DNA of 64,000 nt from Dethiosulfovibrio faecalis (GCF_021568795.1 NZ_JAKGUE010000011.1:17731-81730); one strand, 5' to 3'. Numbered from the stretch's first letter, positions 15,887 through 24,367 are shown. The notes: a model not told the origin generated them from the letters alone. Numbers and translations are program-made.

Positions 15887-18322
15887 TCACTTTTTCAAGT
15901 GGAAGCTATACTCGAATCCTCTTTCGTTCAATCGCTTTAAATAGTCCATAGCCTCATGGTCGGGAAGCCCTAGATCCTGCCGAAGGACCAAATAGAGGTG
16001 GTAGAATTCCCCCTTCAGGCTGGACGCGAAAATACCGGGATCATCGGTACCCAGGCTGACCATGACAGCTGGGTCTCCGTCCAAAGATCTATTTGGAATT
16101 CCCATCCATCGAAAGACATGATGGTCCCTCATATCCCGATATTGACTTATACGAACGTTGCTCGTCGGCAGAGTCTCTATAACCAATCTCTTCCGAGATA
16201 TCTCGGACAACACCGCCTGCTGATATGCCGCCAGTTCCTGAACATCCAGGAAATCGCTTCGTACCTCGACGTAATCCTTCCAGGCACGCTCGAGAAGCTC
16301 CTCATCCCGCCACCACCGGTTTAAAGGCTCCAGACGGATGTTTCCCTCTTTCTCTCTAATCTGCCAGACGAGCTTGGCCTCTTTCCTTATATCGTCGTCC
16401 AGAGAGACGGTCCGCCAACTCCAGCTCCTGTCAGTCACAGCAGAATATACGAATTGTGGGTCGAGATGCCGGAGCTCCATGATTCGATCCAGAGACTCCA
16501 GGGAGAGATTTTTCTGAAAAATCTCGCATCCCAAACGTAAAGCTACGGAGTCCAACCGGGAAGCCGTACCGTTGTTTTTATAACGGAAGTATCGCCATGC
16601 CGATAGCGCATCCAAAAAGGCCTCACCCTTAGGAAGAACGATCGACCCCGGCATCGTATCCAGCCATTGCCTGGGATGCATACCTAAAGCGGTACAATGT
16701 CCCAGACGGTCACAGGGCTTCAATTCCAAGAAGCGAAGTCCGTCGTCTATCTGACGAATACCTCCTGCCAGATGAATAAAATCCTCCCCCACGTGGTATG
16801 TAACCTGCTCTAAGCCGAACCTGCGGCAGAGACGGAAAACGGAGGCGAAAACCTCCGGCGGAGCATCCATCTCGTTAGACGCGGCGTCCACCCCGCGAAT
16901 CCACCCTTTCAAATCCGGCCATTGCCTTAGGGTATCCCTCAAGACGAGCGCTCGTTCCGTCAAATCCCTACGTAGGCTATCGAAATAATAGCCGTCTTTT
17001 TGCGGAACCCATCGTTTTTTTATAAAATGGGCCACCAGACTCAAACTCAAACAACCCGTCGACTTCTTTTCGAGATCCGAGACCTCCCTCAACAACCCGG
17101 ACAACGACTGCGCCTTCGACCGAGAAGGAGCGGCTTCGACATCGGAGTGATCCGACATATAATCGGCGTATCCGTTAAAAATAGCCAGAAGCAACCGCTC
17201 GTTCTTATATCGGCTTACCTTCGGAGAAAAGCGACCTTCCAGAAGATCTATCTCGCTTTTACGACCTGCCACTCCATGAAACTGTCTAAAACGACGACAG
17301 AACTGAGTCTCCTCAGGCTCCCTCAACTCCTGCAACGTCACCTTTTGGAACTCGTCGAATCCGAAAAGATCCTCTCTTTGAACCAACAGCTGAAGAAACT
17401 GCCCCTTTAATAGAAGGTAAAGATGAAAAGCCCTGTCGGCATAGATCTGAGGCTCTTTACGAAGACGATTCAAGGCATCGATCTGCCATTTTTCCTCGAA
17501 AAGGACCGTACTGGAGAAGGTATAAGGCAGTGGCTCCTTCACAGACAAAAAGAACGGACTTGGGTAATTTTTCCCCTCCTCGCATCTTCTGGAGAAAGCG
17601 ATCAAAAAAGCCCGCAACTGCCGTGCAAGTCGACATCGACGAAGCAGGATCTCTGGAGAGAGGGTCTCGTCCACGGAAAAGCATAATTCCCGAACCTTCT
17701 CCTCGCCTCTGTAGGAGTTGAAAAAATCCATGAGTTCCCTGCCGGGATCGACCATCGCCCTCAACCAGATCAATTCCGCCGGGGTGGAACCGTTTAGATG
17801 CAGGTGAGTCTCGTTCAGGCCGTTTCGAGACACATATGACTCCACGGTAGGATCGTAGGGAGTCGGATAGGAAAAGAGATCCTCTCCACCTTCCAGATCT
17901 TTTCCATGAAATCCCAGCAGACCTAAAAAGGCACACTTCACAGGTAACCATGAAATTCTGGAAAGCACCGACTGCCAAAGAGAGAAAAGATCCCATTTGA
18001 CCCATATCCTACTATTCTTATACTCTAGAAAATAGTACGCTAGAGAGTCTAAAGCGGGAACCACCCATTGAGGCGGGCTCTTACACCTACGCTTATTGAC
18101 GTCAAAATTATCGTAGATTTTATCCTGAGACCCTAGGAAGCCCTCCCAACGCTGGCGAAACACGTGGTCCGGCATCGAGTAATGAAAGCCTCGAAAAGCA
18201 TGAAAGACCTTCTCCCTACAGACATCAGCATCCAAAGGCTTGATGAACGGCTCAGCCTTGAGATAATTCAAAAGGATAGGGTTTGATATAATTAGAGGTT
18301 CTATACGTGTGTTATCTTTCAT
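15887..18322 (-). CDS. rdrB: RADAR adenosine deaminase RdrB-like protein
   Basis: An 811-residue protein holding an adenosine-deaminase barrel inside much larger sequence. All active-site signatures of the ADA superfamily are present in order: metal site THLHLNGS (His173, His175), GVDAASNE (478-484), YHVGED (His510, Glu513), DRLGHC (His542), ETLPTSN (716-722) and SLGTDDPGIF (Asp760, Asp761). In RADAR the RdrB deaminase forms large shells and, with the RdrA ATPase, converts adenosine or ATP species to inosine during phage infection. The size, about twice a normal ADA, and the linked RdrA-like ATPase support this call. No clear ribosome site precedes ATG 18322, which is odd. Base composition is more AT-rich than the surrounding genes. 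Confidence 0.85.
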   Translation of the reverse strand: MKDNTRIEPLIISNPILLNYLKAEPFIKPLDADVCREKVFHAFRGFHYSMPDHVFRQRWEGFLGSQDKIYDNFDVNKRRCKSPPQWVVPALDSLAYYFLEYKNSRIWVKWDLFSLWQSVLSRISWLPVKCAFLGLLGFHGKDLEGGEDLFSYPTPYDPTVESYVSRNGLNETHLHLNGSTPAELIWLRAMVDPGRELMDFFNSYRGEEKVRELCFSVDETLSPEILLRRCRLARQLRAFLIAFSRRCEEGKNYPSPFFLSVKEPLPYTFSSTVLFEEKWQIDALNRLRKEPQIYADRAFHLYLLLKGQFLQLLVQREDLFGFDEFQKVTLQELREPEETQFCRRFRQFHGVAGRKSEIDLLEGRFSPKVSRYKNERLLLAIFNGYADYMSDHSDVEAAPSRSKAQSLSGLLREVSDLEKKSTGCLSLSLVAHFIKKRWVPQKDGYYFDSLRRDLTERALVLRDTLRQWPDLKGWIRGVDAASNEMDAPPEVFASVFRLCRRFGLEQVTYHVGEDFIHLAGGIRQIDDGLRFLELKPCDRLGHCTALGMHPRQWLDTMPGSIVLPKGEAFLDALSAWRYFRYKNNGTASRLDSVALRLGCEIFQKNLSLESLDRIMELRHLDPQFVYSAVTDRSWSWRTVSLDDDIRKEAKLVWQIREKEGNIRLEPLNRWWRDEELLERAWKDYVEVRSDFLDVQELAAYQQAVLSEISRKRLVIETLPTSNVRISQYRDMRDHHVFRWMGIPNRSLDGDPAVMVSLGTDDPGIFASSLKGEFYHLYLVLRQDLGLPDHEAMDYLKRLNERGFEYSFHLKK

Positions 18323-18379
18323 AATAATGAGACCGATCTATAAACAAAAAAGTTCTGGCTATTTATTAGGTTTGGATTT

Positions 18380-19360
18380 TTACACGCCAGAATCTTCATC
18401 TGGCACTTTTTTTGAAGTTTGAGCCTTATTTGCACTTGCAATCCAAATATAAGGCAATTCTTTCTCATCAATTCCATTTTTGCCATCATCACTCTGAGGA
18501 AAAATTCCTTTTTTTAACAAAGAGCCTGACGGCATTAATTTAATATACTCGATAGCTTTATCGTGTTTTTCCCGTGTTTGTTTTTTATATGCAACAAGCG
18601 GTTTTATCAGTTGCAATATAATCAACAGAGGGCAAGAGCAGAAGGTGTAAAACAAGGGGAAGTCTTTTTTTAACCTTTTAAACCCACTGTCACCATGTTT
18701 TTTTATGCCATATACATCAAAAACTTTTTCTAAATTGTCAAAATAAACTTTTGGACTTTCAGAAGGATTTTTCCATTCAAGACCTTTTATAGCATTCTTT
18801 TTCGGCGAAGATTCCGTGTCTGAGGAAGCATAAAAACTATATTCCTCAAGCAAAACAGCGTTAAGAAGACAACACACGTTTAGGAGCATAAACTTCCACA
18901 AGGTTGTCTTTAAATTCTTCAGATCGGACTTGTTATTCGAAGCAATGCTAGTCCACCCGAAAAACAACCTGCTCCATATCTTTCCCAACAATAAAGGAGA
19001 GGAAGCAAAATTGACGTCCTTCAAGGACTTTAGCCACTCCGAAATCCACTCTACGAGAAGATCTCTCGATGGATCACTTGATGCCTCCTCGTGGTTTTCC
19101 TCTTCGACATTCTCTTCGGGAACATCTTCTTCCGTAGGATTAACGGTATCAAGTATCCAAGGAGCCGCCGTCACGGAGATACCGGACATAGCTTTATTAA
19201 GTATAACAATAATAGCTCTTGTCATAATGCTTTTATAATCATCTTTGTTGTTATCAATCAATAATAGACCTAAAAGCTCTTCCATGGCTCCCAACAATGG
19301 GAAAATGGTCACAAAAGAAACGGAGGATTTAGTTTCTAAATTATTATATGTAATAGACAT
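18380..19360 (-). CDS. Unrecognised protein between RdrA and RdrB
   Basis: A 326-residue protein I do not recognise. It has an N-terminal hydrophobic segment (about 12-34), a second at 45-70, an acidic Glu-rich linker (about 75-97), and hydrophobic stretches near 150-170 and 235-258 (FPLFYTFCSCPLLIILQLIK). The C-terminus is Lys-rich and polar. It starts 8 bases after the ATPase stop with AAGAGG between, so translation is coupled. The DNA is visibly richer in A and T than the rest of the window, a sign of transfer. It could be a membrane accessory subunit of the RADAR-like system (known systems may carry rdrC or rdrD), or the detached C-terminal part of a split RdrA: 599 plus 326 residues is about the length I recall for one RdrA. 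Confidence 0.7.
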   Translation of the reverse strand: MSITYNNLETKSSVSFVTIFPLLGAMEELLGLLLIDNNKDDYKSIMTRAIIVILNKAMSGISVTAAPWILDTVNPTEEDVPEENVEEENHEEASSDPSRDLLVEWISEWLKSLKDVNFASSPLLLGKIWSRLFFGWTSIASNNKSDLKNLKTTLWKFMLLNVCCLLNAVLLEEYSFYASSDTESSPKKNAIKGLEWKNPSESPKVYFDNLEKVFDVYGIKKHGDSGFKRLKKDFPLFYTFCSCPLLIILQLIKPLVAYKKQTREKHDKAIEYIKLMPSGSLLKKGIFPQSDDGKNGIDEKELPYIWIASANKAQTSKKVPDEDSGV

Positions 19361-19368
19361 AACCTCTT

Positions 19369-21168
19369 TTAAAAGCCTCTTGTAATAAGAATCCTTGGCT
19401 TGTTTTTTAAAAAATTACTCATCACCCCGCACTGAAACTTCACAGAGGCATTATAGTTATCTTTAATGTTAAAAGAATCGGGCACATTGTCCGGCCTCCC
19501 TCTATTGACCCTTATAAACCCACAACCGATGTTAACCTCTGAGAATTTTACCAAATTAGGACCGGAGAAGACTCCAGGTGCCCTTATCGCCCAGTGACGT
19601 GAGTTTTCCTCCATTACTACTCCCATGTAGTCCTTGAACTTTCTACGACTTTCTGTGTTTTTGGGGAGACCTCCAGCCACAGCAAAAAGGCTTACGCTCC
19701 CGGGACCTTGAAGAAGATAACGGATTATCCTGTCGGGACGCCCTAGACACGTCTTAGCCACCTCTGCGGCCAATACGAAGGAGCAGGCCTTTAGAGCTTC
19801 GCTCTCGGCTTGAGGCCTTAAATAAAACCCGGTGTCGTTGTCCCCACCGTCCAAGGTAGTGTCGAAAACCGCTTCCACCAGTTTGGGAAAAGAGCCTCGA
19901 GCCAGGGCCTCGGCGTCCACGTTCTGACTGTAAAGGCTTCCTAACATTGCGCCTCTCATGGCCTCGGCTAACGCCGCAGGTTTGGACAGCGATTTGTCGT
20001 TGTTGTTATATCTGACCATCACCTGGATGATCGTCCGGACCGACATCTTTAAGAACTGATCTACGTATATTTTCAACTGACCTGAAAGGTCCACCCCGGA
20101 AAGGGACAGCCCCTCCTTTAGCATCTGTTCCACCGCTTTTTGAAGAGACAGCTCATCGCCATTTTCAATGAAAATATTTTTACCGGAGCCGGGAGCCACA
20201 AAAAGCTCTCTAGCATTTTCCGTCTCAAGCAATTCGCCCAAAGGCGCTAAATGGACCCTCTGTCCCAGAGGAAAAATCTTCAGCAGATACTGCTGTTCCA
20301 GATGATCCACCATCCGAACCCGTTCGTCGCCTCTATCCTTGTCGTTTTTAATGAGAGCGTCGCTGAAGTTCTGAAACTGATTGTCCCTGACGAGGTGCGT
20401 ATAAAGCTGTAGATCTCCGGTTACGAGAAAAACCAATCCGGGGATATCCCCGTAACGACGGATCATCTCCAAAACATCCCAACCTCTGTGGAAATTTGTA
20501 TCCACGTCGTCGAAGACGACTAGAAAAACGTCTATTTTCAAGATCTCCCTGGCCTTCTCGAACAGGCCCCTTACACCGTCGTGAAGACTCAAGCCGTCTT
20601 TAGCGTTGTCTATCTTTCTGTTCAAGGAAATTATGCTGTCCAGGTACCCCTCGTCCACCGACTTTCTGCCCCCCTCGTGGGAAGACAAAAGATTGATACC
20701 GCCGGCTATATCTTTCAGCTCCTTTCGCCATTCCTCGTATTTCTTCTCCGTAGTTTGATCGGATGCTGAGCACCCTTGGTACTTAAAGACCATATCCTCG
20801 ACCTTACAGTTCAGGCTGGCCAAAAGAGACAATAAAAGATGCTGCCCCGTCTCTATCTGGGTGGGATCTATAAAGGCCAACTCGCAGAAGCTGGGTCCAT
20901 TTTTATCGTTGGAATTATGGGTCAAACGATGGGCCACGGTCTTCAAGAAGGTGCTCTTTCCCGCCCCTCTCGTACCGTCGACGAAGAAAACGTTCCATCC
21001 GGTCTTGCTTTTGCCATCTTTATCGTTAAAAATCTTATTCTTTTCGACTACCATCTTAATTTTATCTATGAGATTTTCGCACTCGGAGGCTCTTATGAAT
21101 TCATCGTCCTCCATCACCTTGGCGTAACTTTCCTCTGTTATGTCTATCGTTATTTTATTTTCGCTCAT
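19369..21168 (-). CDS. rdrA: RADAR ATPase RdrA-like protein (short form)
   Basis: A 599-residue P-loop ATPase. Walker A is VDGTRGAGKSTFL (Lys71), Walker B is FLVVFDDVD (215-223), a sensor-1-like segment is LVTGD (248-252), and EQQYLLKIFPLGQRVHL (291-307) follows, a lay-out of KAP/ORC-like ATPases. In RADAR, RdrA rings assemble on RdrB shells and activate deamination on infection. The gene starts the three-gene cassette, with GAGGGGG before its ATG, and ends 8 bases before the unknown gene. It is shorter than the RdrA proteins I recall (around 900 residues), which raises the split-gene idea. ATPase call is firm; RdrA identity rests mainly on the linked RdrB-like gene. Confidence 0.8.
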   Translation of the reverse strand: MSENKITIDITEESYAKVMEDDEFIRASECENLIDKIKMVVEKNKIFNDKDGKSKTGWNVFFVDGTRGAGKSTFLKTVAHRLTHNSNDKNGPSFCELAFIDPTQIETGQHLLLSLLASLNCKVEDMVFKYQGCSASDQTTEKKYEEWRKELKDIAGGINLLSSHEGGRKSVDEGYLDSIISLNRKIDNAKDGLSLHDGVRGLFEKAREILKIDVFLVVFDDVDTNFHRGWDVLEMIRRYGDIPGLVFLVTGDLQLYTHLVRDNQFQNFSDALIKNDKDRGDERVRMVDHLEQQYLLKIFPLGQRVHLAPLGELLETENARELFVAPGSGKNIFIENGDELSLQKAVEQMLKEGLSLSGVDLSGQLKIYVDQFLKMSVRTIIQVMVRYNNNDKSLSKPAALAEAMRGAMLGSLYSQNVDAEALARGSFPKLVEAVFDTTLDGGDNDTGFYLRPQAESEALKACSFVLAAEVAKTCLGRPDRIIRYLLQGPGSVSLFAVAGGLPKNTESRRKFKDYMGVVMEENSRHWAIRAPGVFSGPNLVKFSEVNIGCGFIRVNRGRPDNVPDSFNIKDNYNASVKFQCGVMSNFLKNKPRILITRGF

Positions 21169-21237
21169 AAAAACGCCCCCTCGATATAGACAACGCTTTA
21201 TTTAAGCTACACCCAATGAACTAAATTAGCAAGTCTT

Positions 21238-21276
21238 AAAAAAGGACCTGAACGGATACCCGTTCAGGTCCTTTTT
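21238..21276. terminator. Bidirectional-looking terminator upstream of rdrA
   Basis: A 12-bp perfect stem (21244-21255 with 21260-21271) flanked by A-run and T-run, so it can act in both directions. On the minus strand it ends the hydrolase/lplA transcript at 21283 just before the RADAR promoter region. Confidence 0.85.
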
Positions 21277-21282
21277 CAACAT

Positions 21283-22095
21283 TCAATAAATCAAGAACTC
21301 CGTCACCATCTCGGCCAGCTCTTTCGGGTACTGGTAGACCAGGCCGTGGCCTCCGTCGGAGAAGGAGCGGAAGGAGCCGTCGGGCAAAGCTTTCGCCAGA
21401 TCTCTGGACAGAGACGCCGGGATGACTCCGTCCATATCTCCGGCCACCACCAGGGCTGGAACGGATATTGACGATACTTTGTCGCAGCATCCCTTCCAGG
21501 ACGCTATGGCCTCGACCTGCCCCGCTATGCCCTCGGCGCAGCGGGAGTATACGGTCATGGGTCGGGACAGGAAGGCCTTCTCGAAACCGGGATGGGAGTC
21601 CAGCCATGACCGGGGGAAAAGCATCCTCAAAGCCGTCTTCGTCCTGTCCATATCCGTTCCCGACACGTCCATAAGATCGCCAAAGGTCTCCGGGCGAGTG
21701 GCCAGCGCCGCTCGATGATCGCAGCAGGTACCGTAGAGGACCAGATCCCTGACAAGCTCCGGCCGGGCCAGTGTCAACTCCTGGGCAACGTAGCCCCCCA
21801 TGGACCAGCCGAGCACGTGGGCCGATTCGATCCCGAGATGGTCCAAGAGACCAGCTGCGTCGGAGGCGAACCTCTCGATCCTAGGGGGCTCGGTGCCGAT
21901 AGAACTTTCCCCCAGTCCCCTATTGTCGAAGGCTATAACCTTGAACTTTTTCATCAAGGTCGAGACGAAGGGGAATCCCCAAAAGTCCATGGTGCCGCCG
22001 AAGCCCATGATCAGAAGGAGAGGCTCTCCTTGTCCCGCAACGGTGTAGGCCAACGATACGTCGTCGATCCGGACGGTTCGAAAACCCTGGGACAT
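21283..22095 (-). CDS. Alpha/beta hydrolase
   Basis: A 270-residue cytoplasmic alpha/beta-hydrolase fold protein. It has the oxyanion strand LLLIMGFGGTMDFW, FDNRGLGESS, the nucleophile motif VLGWSMGGYVAQEL (Ser at about 109), the acid in VAGDMDGVIP and the His in DGGHGLVYQYP, in the usual order. Its ATG overlaps the lplA stop (TGATG), so the two are translated together. Related proteins include haloperoxidase-like esterases, 3-oxoadipate enol-lactonase and BioH-like carboxylesterases; the coupling to a lipoate ligase hints at, but does not show, an acyl-ester role. Confidence 0.85.
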   Translation of the reverse strand: MSQGFRTVRIDDVSLAYTVAGQGEPLLLIMGFGGTMDFWGFPFVSTLMKKFKVIAFDNRGLGESSIGTEPPRIERFASDAAGLLDHLGIESAHVLGWSMGGYVAQELTLARPELVRDLVLYGTCCDHRAALATRPETFGDLMDVSGTDMDRTKTALRMLFPRSWLDSHPGFEKAFLSRPMTVYSRCAEGIAGQVEAIASWKGCCDKVSSISVPALVVAGDMDGVIPASLSRDLAKALPDGSFRSFSDGGHGLVYQYPKELAEMVTEFLIY

Positions 22096-23096
22096 CAGTC
22101 TACCACCAGATCCGTAAGTTCTTCCGCCGAGACTCCCAGGATGTATTTTTCCACAGGAAGGGACGACAGGACATCCGAGACGGCCTTACGATCGAACCGG
22201 ACGCCTCTGAGGGCGTTTTCCAGGTCGGACGGATCGGCCACGCTGAAGAAGTCTCCCCTTATGGCGACGTCCTCTATCGTGCCTTCCCTTACGTCCAGAT
22301 AGACCTGCACCTTCCCCTTCTCGAAACGGCACTCCGACGACAGGGAGAAGGGGGGCGAGCTGCCCCACACCCAGTCCCAGGTGGCGTACTTGGAGTCCCT
22401 CATCTCAAAGATCTCCCGTACCTCGTCGTCATCCAGGGAACGGGCGGTCCCTCCGAAAGGGGCAGCGAAGTGGGACATGAGTCCCTCTATGAAGTCCTCC
22501 ATCGGCATGGGGTTCGGCAGATGGGGGGCTACGTTGGTCACCCTGCTCCTGACCGAGGCCACTCCCTTGGACTTGAACTTTTCCGGATCGACCGACAGGG
22601 AGGCAGCCACGTCCTCCAGGCAGGAGTCGAACATTATGGTACCGTGATGGAGCATGGTGTTTTTGCTCACGTGCTGGGCGTTGCCGGAGAATTTCTTGCC
22701 CTCTATGGTGAGGTCGTTTCTCCCGGTAAGCTCGGCCTTCACCCCTATGCTGTCCAAATATTCCAGAAGGGGCTTGGTGTAGAGGGCGAAATCCAATCCC
22801 CGAGAGTCCCTGTCTCCGACCGGCAAAATGAAGGTGTAGTTCAGGTTACCCAGGTCGTGATACACCGCTCCTCCGCCGGTGGTACGACGGACCACCTCCA
22901 CTCCCCTCTCCCGGAGAAAGGGCGGGTTGACCTCCCCTGCGGCGTTTTGGAAACGTCCCACCACAACGGTCGGCCTGTTCCGCCAGAGGATTATGTAGCC
23001 GTCCCCCGTCTCGGAGGATCGACCGAACAGAACCTCTTCCATGGCGAGATTGAAGAAAGGATCGTCGTCTCTATGTATTATGCAATGCATCGTCAT
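22095..23096 (-). CDS. lplA: Lipoate-protein ligase A
   Basis: A 333-residue ligase that adenylates lipoate and attaches it to the Lys of lipoyl domains. The catalytic N-terminal domain has NLAMEEVLF, VVGRFQNAAGEVN, RRTTGGGAVYHDLGNLNYTFI and the lipoyl-AMP Lys in GKKFSGNAQ-type EGKKFSGNAQHVSKN. A C-terminal accessory domain (about 250-333) is present, so it is the full two-domain form. ATG at 23096 follows GGGAGGA. It would serve the lipoyl domains of the E2 and E3 encoded at 8140-11197, although it is in a separate transcript. Confidence 0.92.
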   Translation of the reverse strand: MTMHCIIHRDDDPFFNLAMEEVLFGRSSETGDGYIILWRNRPTVVVGRFQNAAGEVNPPFLRERGVEVVRRTTGGGAVYHDLGNLNYTFILPVGDRDSRGLDFALYTKPLLEYLDSIGVKAELTGRNDLTIEGKKFSGNAQHVSKNTMLHHGTIMFDSCLEDVAASLSVDPEKFKSKGVASVRSRVTNVAPHLPNPMPMEDFIEGLMSHFAAPFGGTARSLDDDEVREIFEMRDSKYATWDWVWGSSPPFSLSSECRFEKGKVQVYLDVREGTIEDVAIRGDFFSVADPSDLENALRGVRFDRKAVSDVLSSLPVEKYILGVSAEELTDLVVD

Positions 23097-23112
23097 CGGT
23101 ATTCCTCCCCAT

Positions 23113-23129
23113 ATCGATAGGATATCGAT
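23113..23129. promoter_or_regulatory. Palindrome upstream of lplA
   Basis: ATCGATA and TATCGAT (23113-23119, 23123-23129) form a perfect 7-bp inverted repeat around a 3-base centre, 17-33 bases before the lplA ATG. An operator is possible; no regulator is assigned. Confidence 0.3.
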
Positions 23130-23165
23130 GACATGGTACCACGGCTTTTACCGCCGGGACAGCCG

Positions 23166-23855
23166 TCAGTGTCTATCTTTTCGGAGGAATCTCTCCGTCC
23201 AGGGACAGCACCTTATGCATATTCCGCAGATGGCGTGCTTCAGGCCCCTCTCGTCCATGAAGGAACTCAGCTGCCCCATGCAGGCCTCTATCTCCACCAG
23301 CGAACCCCTGTCCATTCCGGGAGACCAGTTTCTATCTCCCGGGGCGTTGACGGGACATTCCTGTAGACAGGCGCTGCACGTTCCGCAACGGGACTCTAAA
23401 ACCGGGACGTCTGCATCGAGAGGGGCGTCGGTGAAAACGGTACCAAGCCGAACGGCCGAGCCGTACTGCTCCGTGATCAGCAAGGCGTTTTTACCTATCC
23501 AGCCCAGTCCGCCCAGGGTCGCGGCGGTCTTGTGGGGAAAGGAGGCGCTCAATGTCCGACGGTCGAAGTCGGGAGAGGACGCGGTCTCCGCCTTCGCTTT
23601 GTATCCTCGGTCGGAGAGAAAGCGGAGTATTCGGTTCAGTATGTCGTCTATTCTGCCGTTCACCGACTTATATTCATCCTGATATCTCAGGCTTGGACCG
23701 TCGCATAGGGTCTCGACTATATCGGGGTCTAGAGCCACAGCCACCGATATTGCCCGCGGAAACGGCATCTTCAGTCCGGAGATATCCGCCACACCGATCA
23801 GATCGGCACCCCAACCGAGAGTATTTTTCTTCAGTTCAGCGGTAAGATCGTTCAT
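23166..23855 (-). CDS. QueG-like 4Fe-4S double-cluster protein
   Basis: A 229-residue protein with the part of epoxyqueuosine reductase-like proteins that follows the corrinoid domain: GWIGKNALLITEQYGSAVRLGTVFT (about 120-145), then two 4Fe-4S motifs, CGTCSACLQECP (160-171) and CGICIRCCPW (about 210-219). QueG is longer (about 380 residues) and has a HEAT-like C-terminus, absent here. So this is a shorter relative, likely an electron-transfer or corrinoid-linked reductase, not the tRNA enzyme itself. ATG at 23855 follows GAGGAGG. It stands alone upstream of lplA. Confidence 0.8.
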   Translation of the reverse strand: MNDLTAELKKNTLGWGADLIGVADISGLKMPFPRAISVAVALDPDIVETLCDGPSLRYQDEYKSVNGRIDDILNRILRFLSDRGYKAKAETASSPDFDRRTLSASFPHKTAATLGGLGWIGKNALLITEQYGSAVRLGTVFTDAPLDADVPVLESRCGTCSACLQECPVNAPGDRNWSPGMDRGSLVEIEACMGQLSSFMDERGLKHAICGICIRCCPWTERFLRKDRH

Positions 23856-23982
23856 CTAACTAGCCTCCTCGCCGATAGCGTCTAAAGGCATTGTATCCTC
23901 TAAAGAGAGGCGGATCATCTAGGTATATTCGATTATGCAACATACACCCGATACAGGTATTTATACCTATGCGAGAAGGCGT

Positions 23983-24020
23983 TTTTTCCCGATGTTACCG
24001 GTCTAAGCTAGAGCTATACT
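23983..24020 (+). promoter_or_regulatory. Promoter-like block of sRNA unit A
   Basis: TTTTTTCCCGATG (ending 23994) followed after 20 bases by TATACT (24015-24020). The same block and the same 20-base spacing recur in unit B, which argues for function. Confidence 0.5.
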
Positions 24021-24026
24021 CTCATC

Positions 24027-24165
24027 GTAGATCGAAAGAGGTGGTATCCCTAAGCAACTTCACTTTGAACATGAAACTCATTCAACAAACCTTACACTTC
24101 CCGAAAAACTCCTAGTAAGAAGACGTCCGGAGCCCTACCTCCGGACGTCTTCTTACGTATTTTTA
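24027..24165 (+). ncRNA. Candidate small RNA A
   Basis: If transcription starts a few bases after TATACT (24015-24020), the RNA would be about 130-140 bases and end at the hairpin 24115-24156. It is A/C-rich in the middle, has AAGCAAC and ACACTTC motifs shared with unit B, and exposes an ACTCCT stretch just before the terminator, which could pair with ribosome-binding sites. No known RNA family was recognised. Confidence 0.5.
24115..24165 (+). terminator. Terminator of sRNA unit A
   Basis: A perfect 18-bp stem (24115-24132 with 24139-24156), a 6-base loop and a T-rich tail (GTATTTTT). Confidence 0.85.
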
Positions 24166-24182
24166 CCTATCGTCCATGAGGT

Positions 24183-24221
24183 TTTTTTCCCGATGCAACT
24201 GAGAGCGGAAAAACATATACT
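24183..24221 (+). promoter_or_regulatory. Promoter-like block of sRNA unit B
   Basis: TTTTTTCCCGATG (ending 24195), 20 bases, then TATACT (24216-24221), the same arrangement as in unit A. Confidence 0.5.
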
Positions 24222-24227
24222 CTGTTC

Positions 24228-24352
24228 ATAGAGCGAGAGACTGAGTACCTCCAAGCAAAAACGACGCCACACACACACTTCTTCAAGCAACTCACACACT
24301 TCTATAACTCCTTGACGTAATCCCGGGGCCTAGGCCCCGGGATTACGTCCTT
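24228..24352 (+). ncRNA. Candidate small RNA B
   Basis: The second tandem unit, predicted about 125 bases long. It shares AAGCAA, repeated ACACACTTC and ACTCCT segments with unit A but differs elsewhere, as expected for an old duplication. It is very rich in A and C before the terminator, so largely unstructured. Family unknown. Confidence 0.5.
24314..24352. terminator. Terminator of sRNA unit B
   Basis: A perfect 36-base palindrome (24314-24349), GC-rich core, followed by a short T-run on the plus strand. It also lies 18 bases past the stop of the minus-strand TetR gene and could end that transcript too. Confidence 0.75.
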
Positions 24353-24367
24353 TCACCATATAGACCT

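Larger units (their letters stand above)
23856..24367. other. Intergenic region with two tandem RNA-like units
   Basis: 512 bases without a convincing protein gene. It contains two similar plus-strand units, each with a conserved promoter-like block, a TATACT box, about 100 bases of A/C-rich sequence and a strong hairpin. They are listed separately. About 23930-23980 also holds a palindrome AGGTATTTATACCT just before the first unit. Confidence 0.6.

Noticed and set aside
23891..24115. 74-codon plus-strand frame across sRNA unit A
   Set aside because: No ribosome site; the tandem RNA-like organisation explains the region better.
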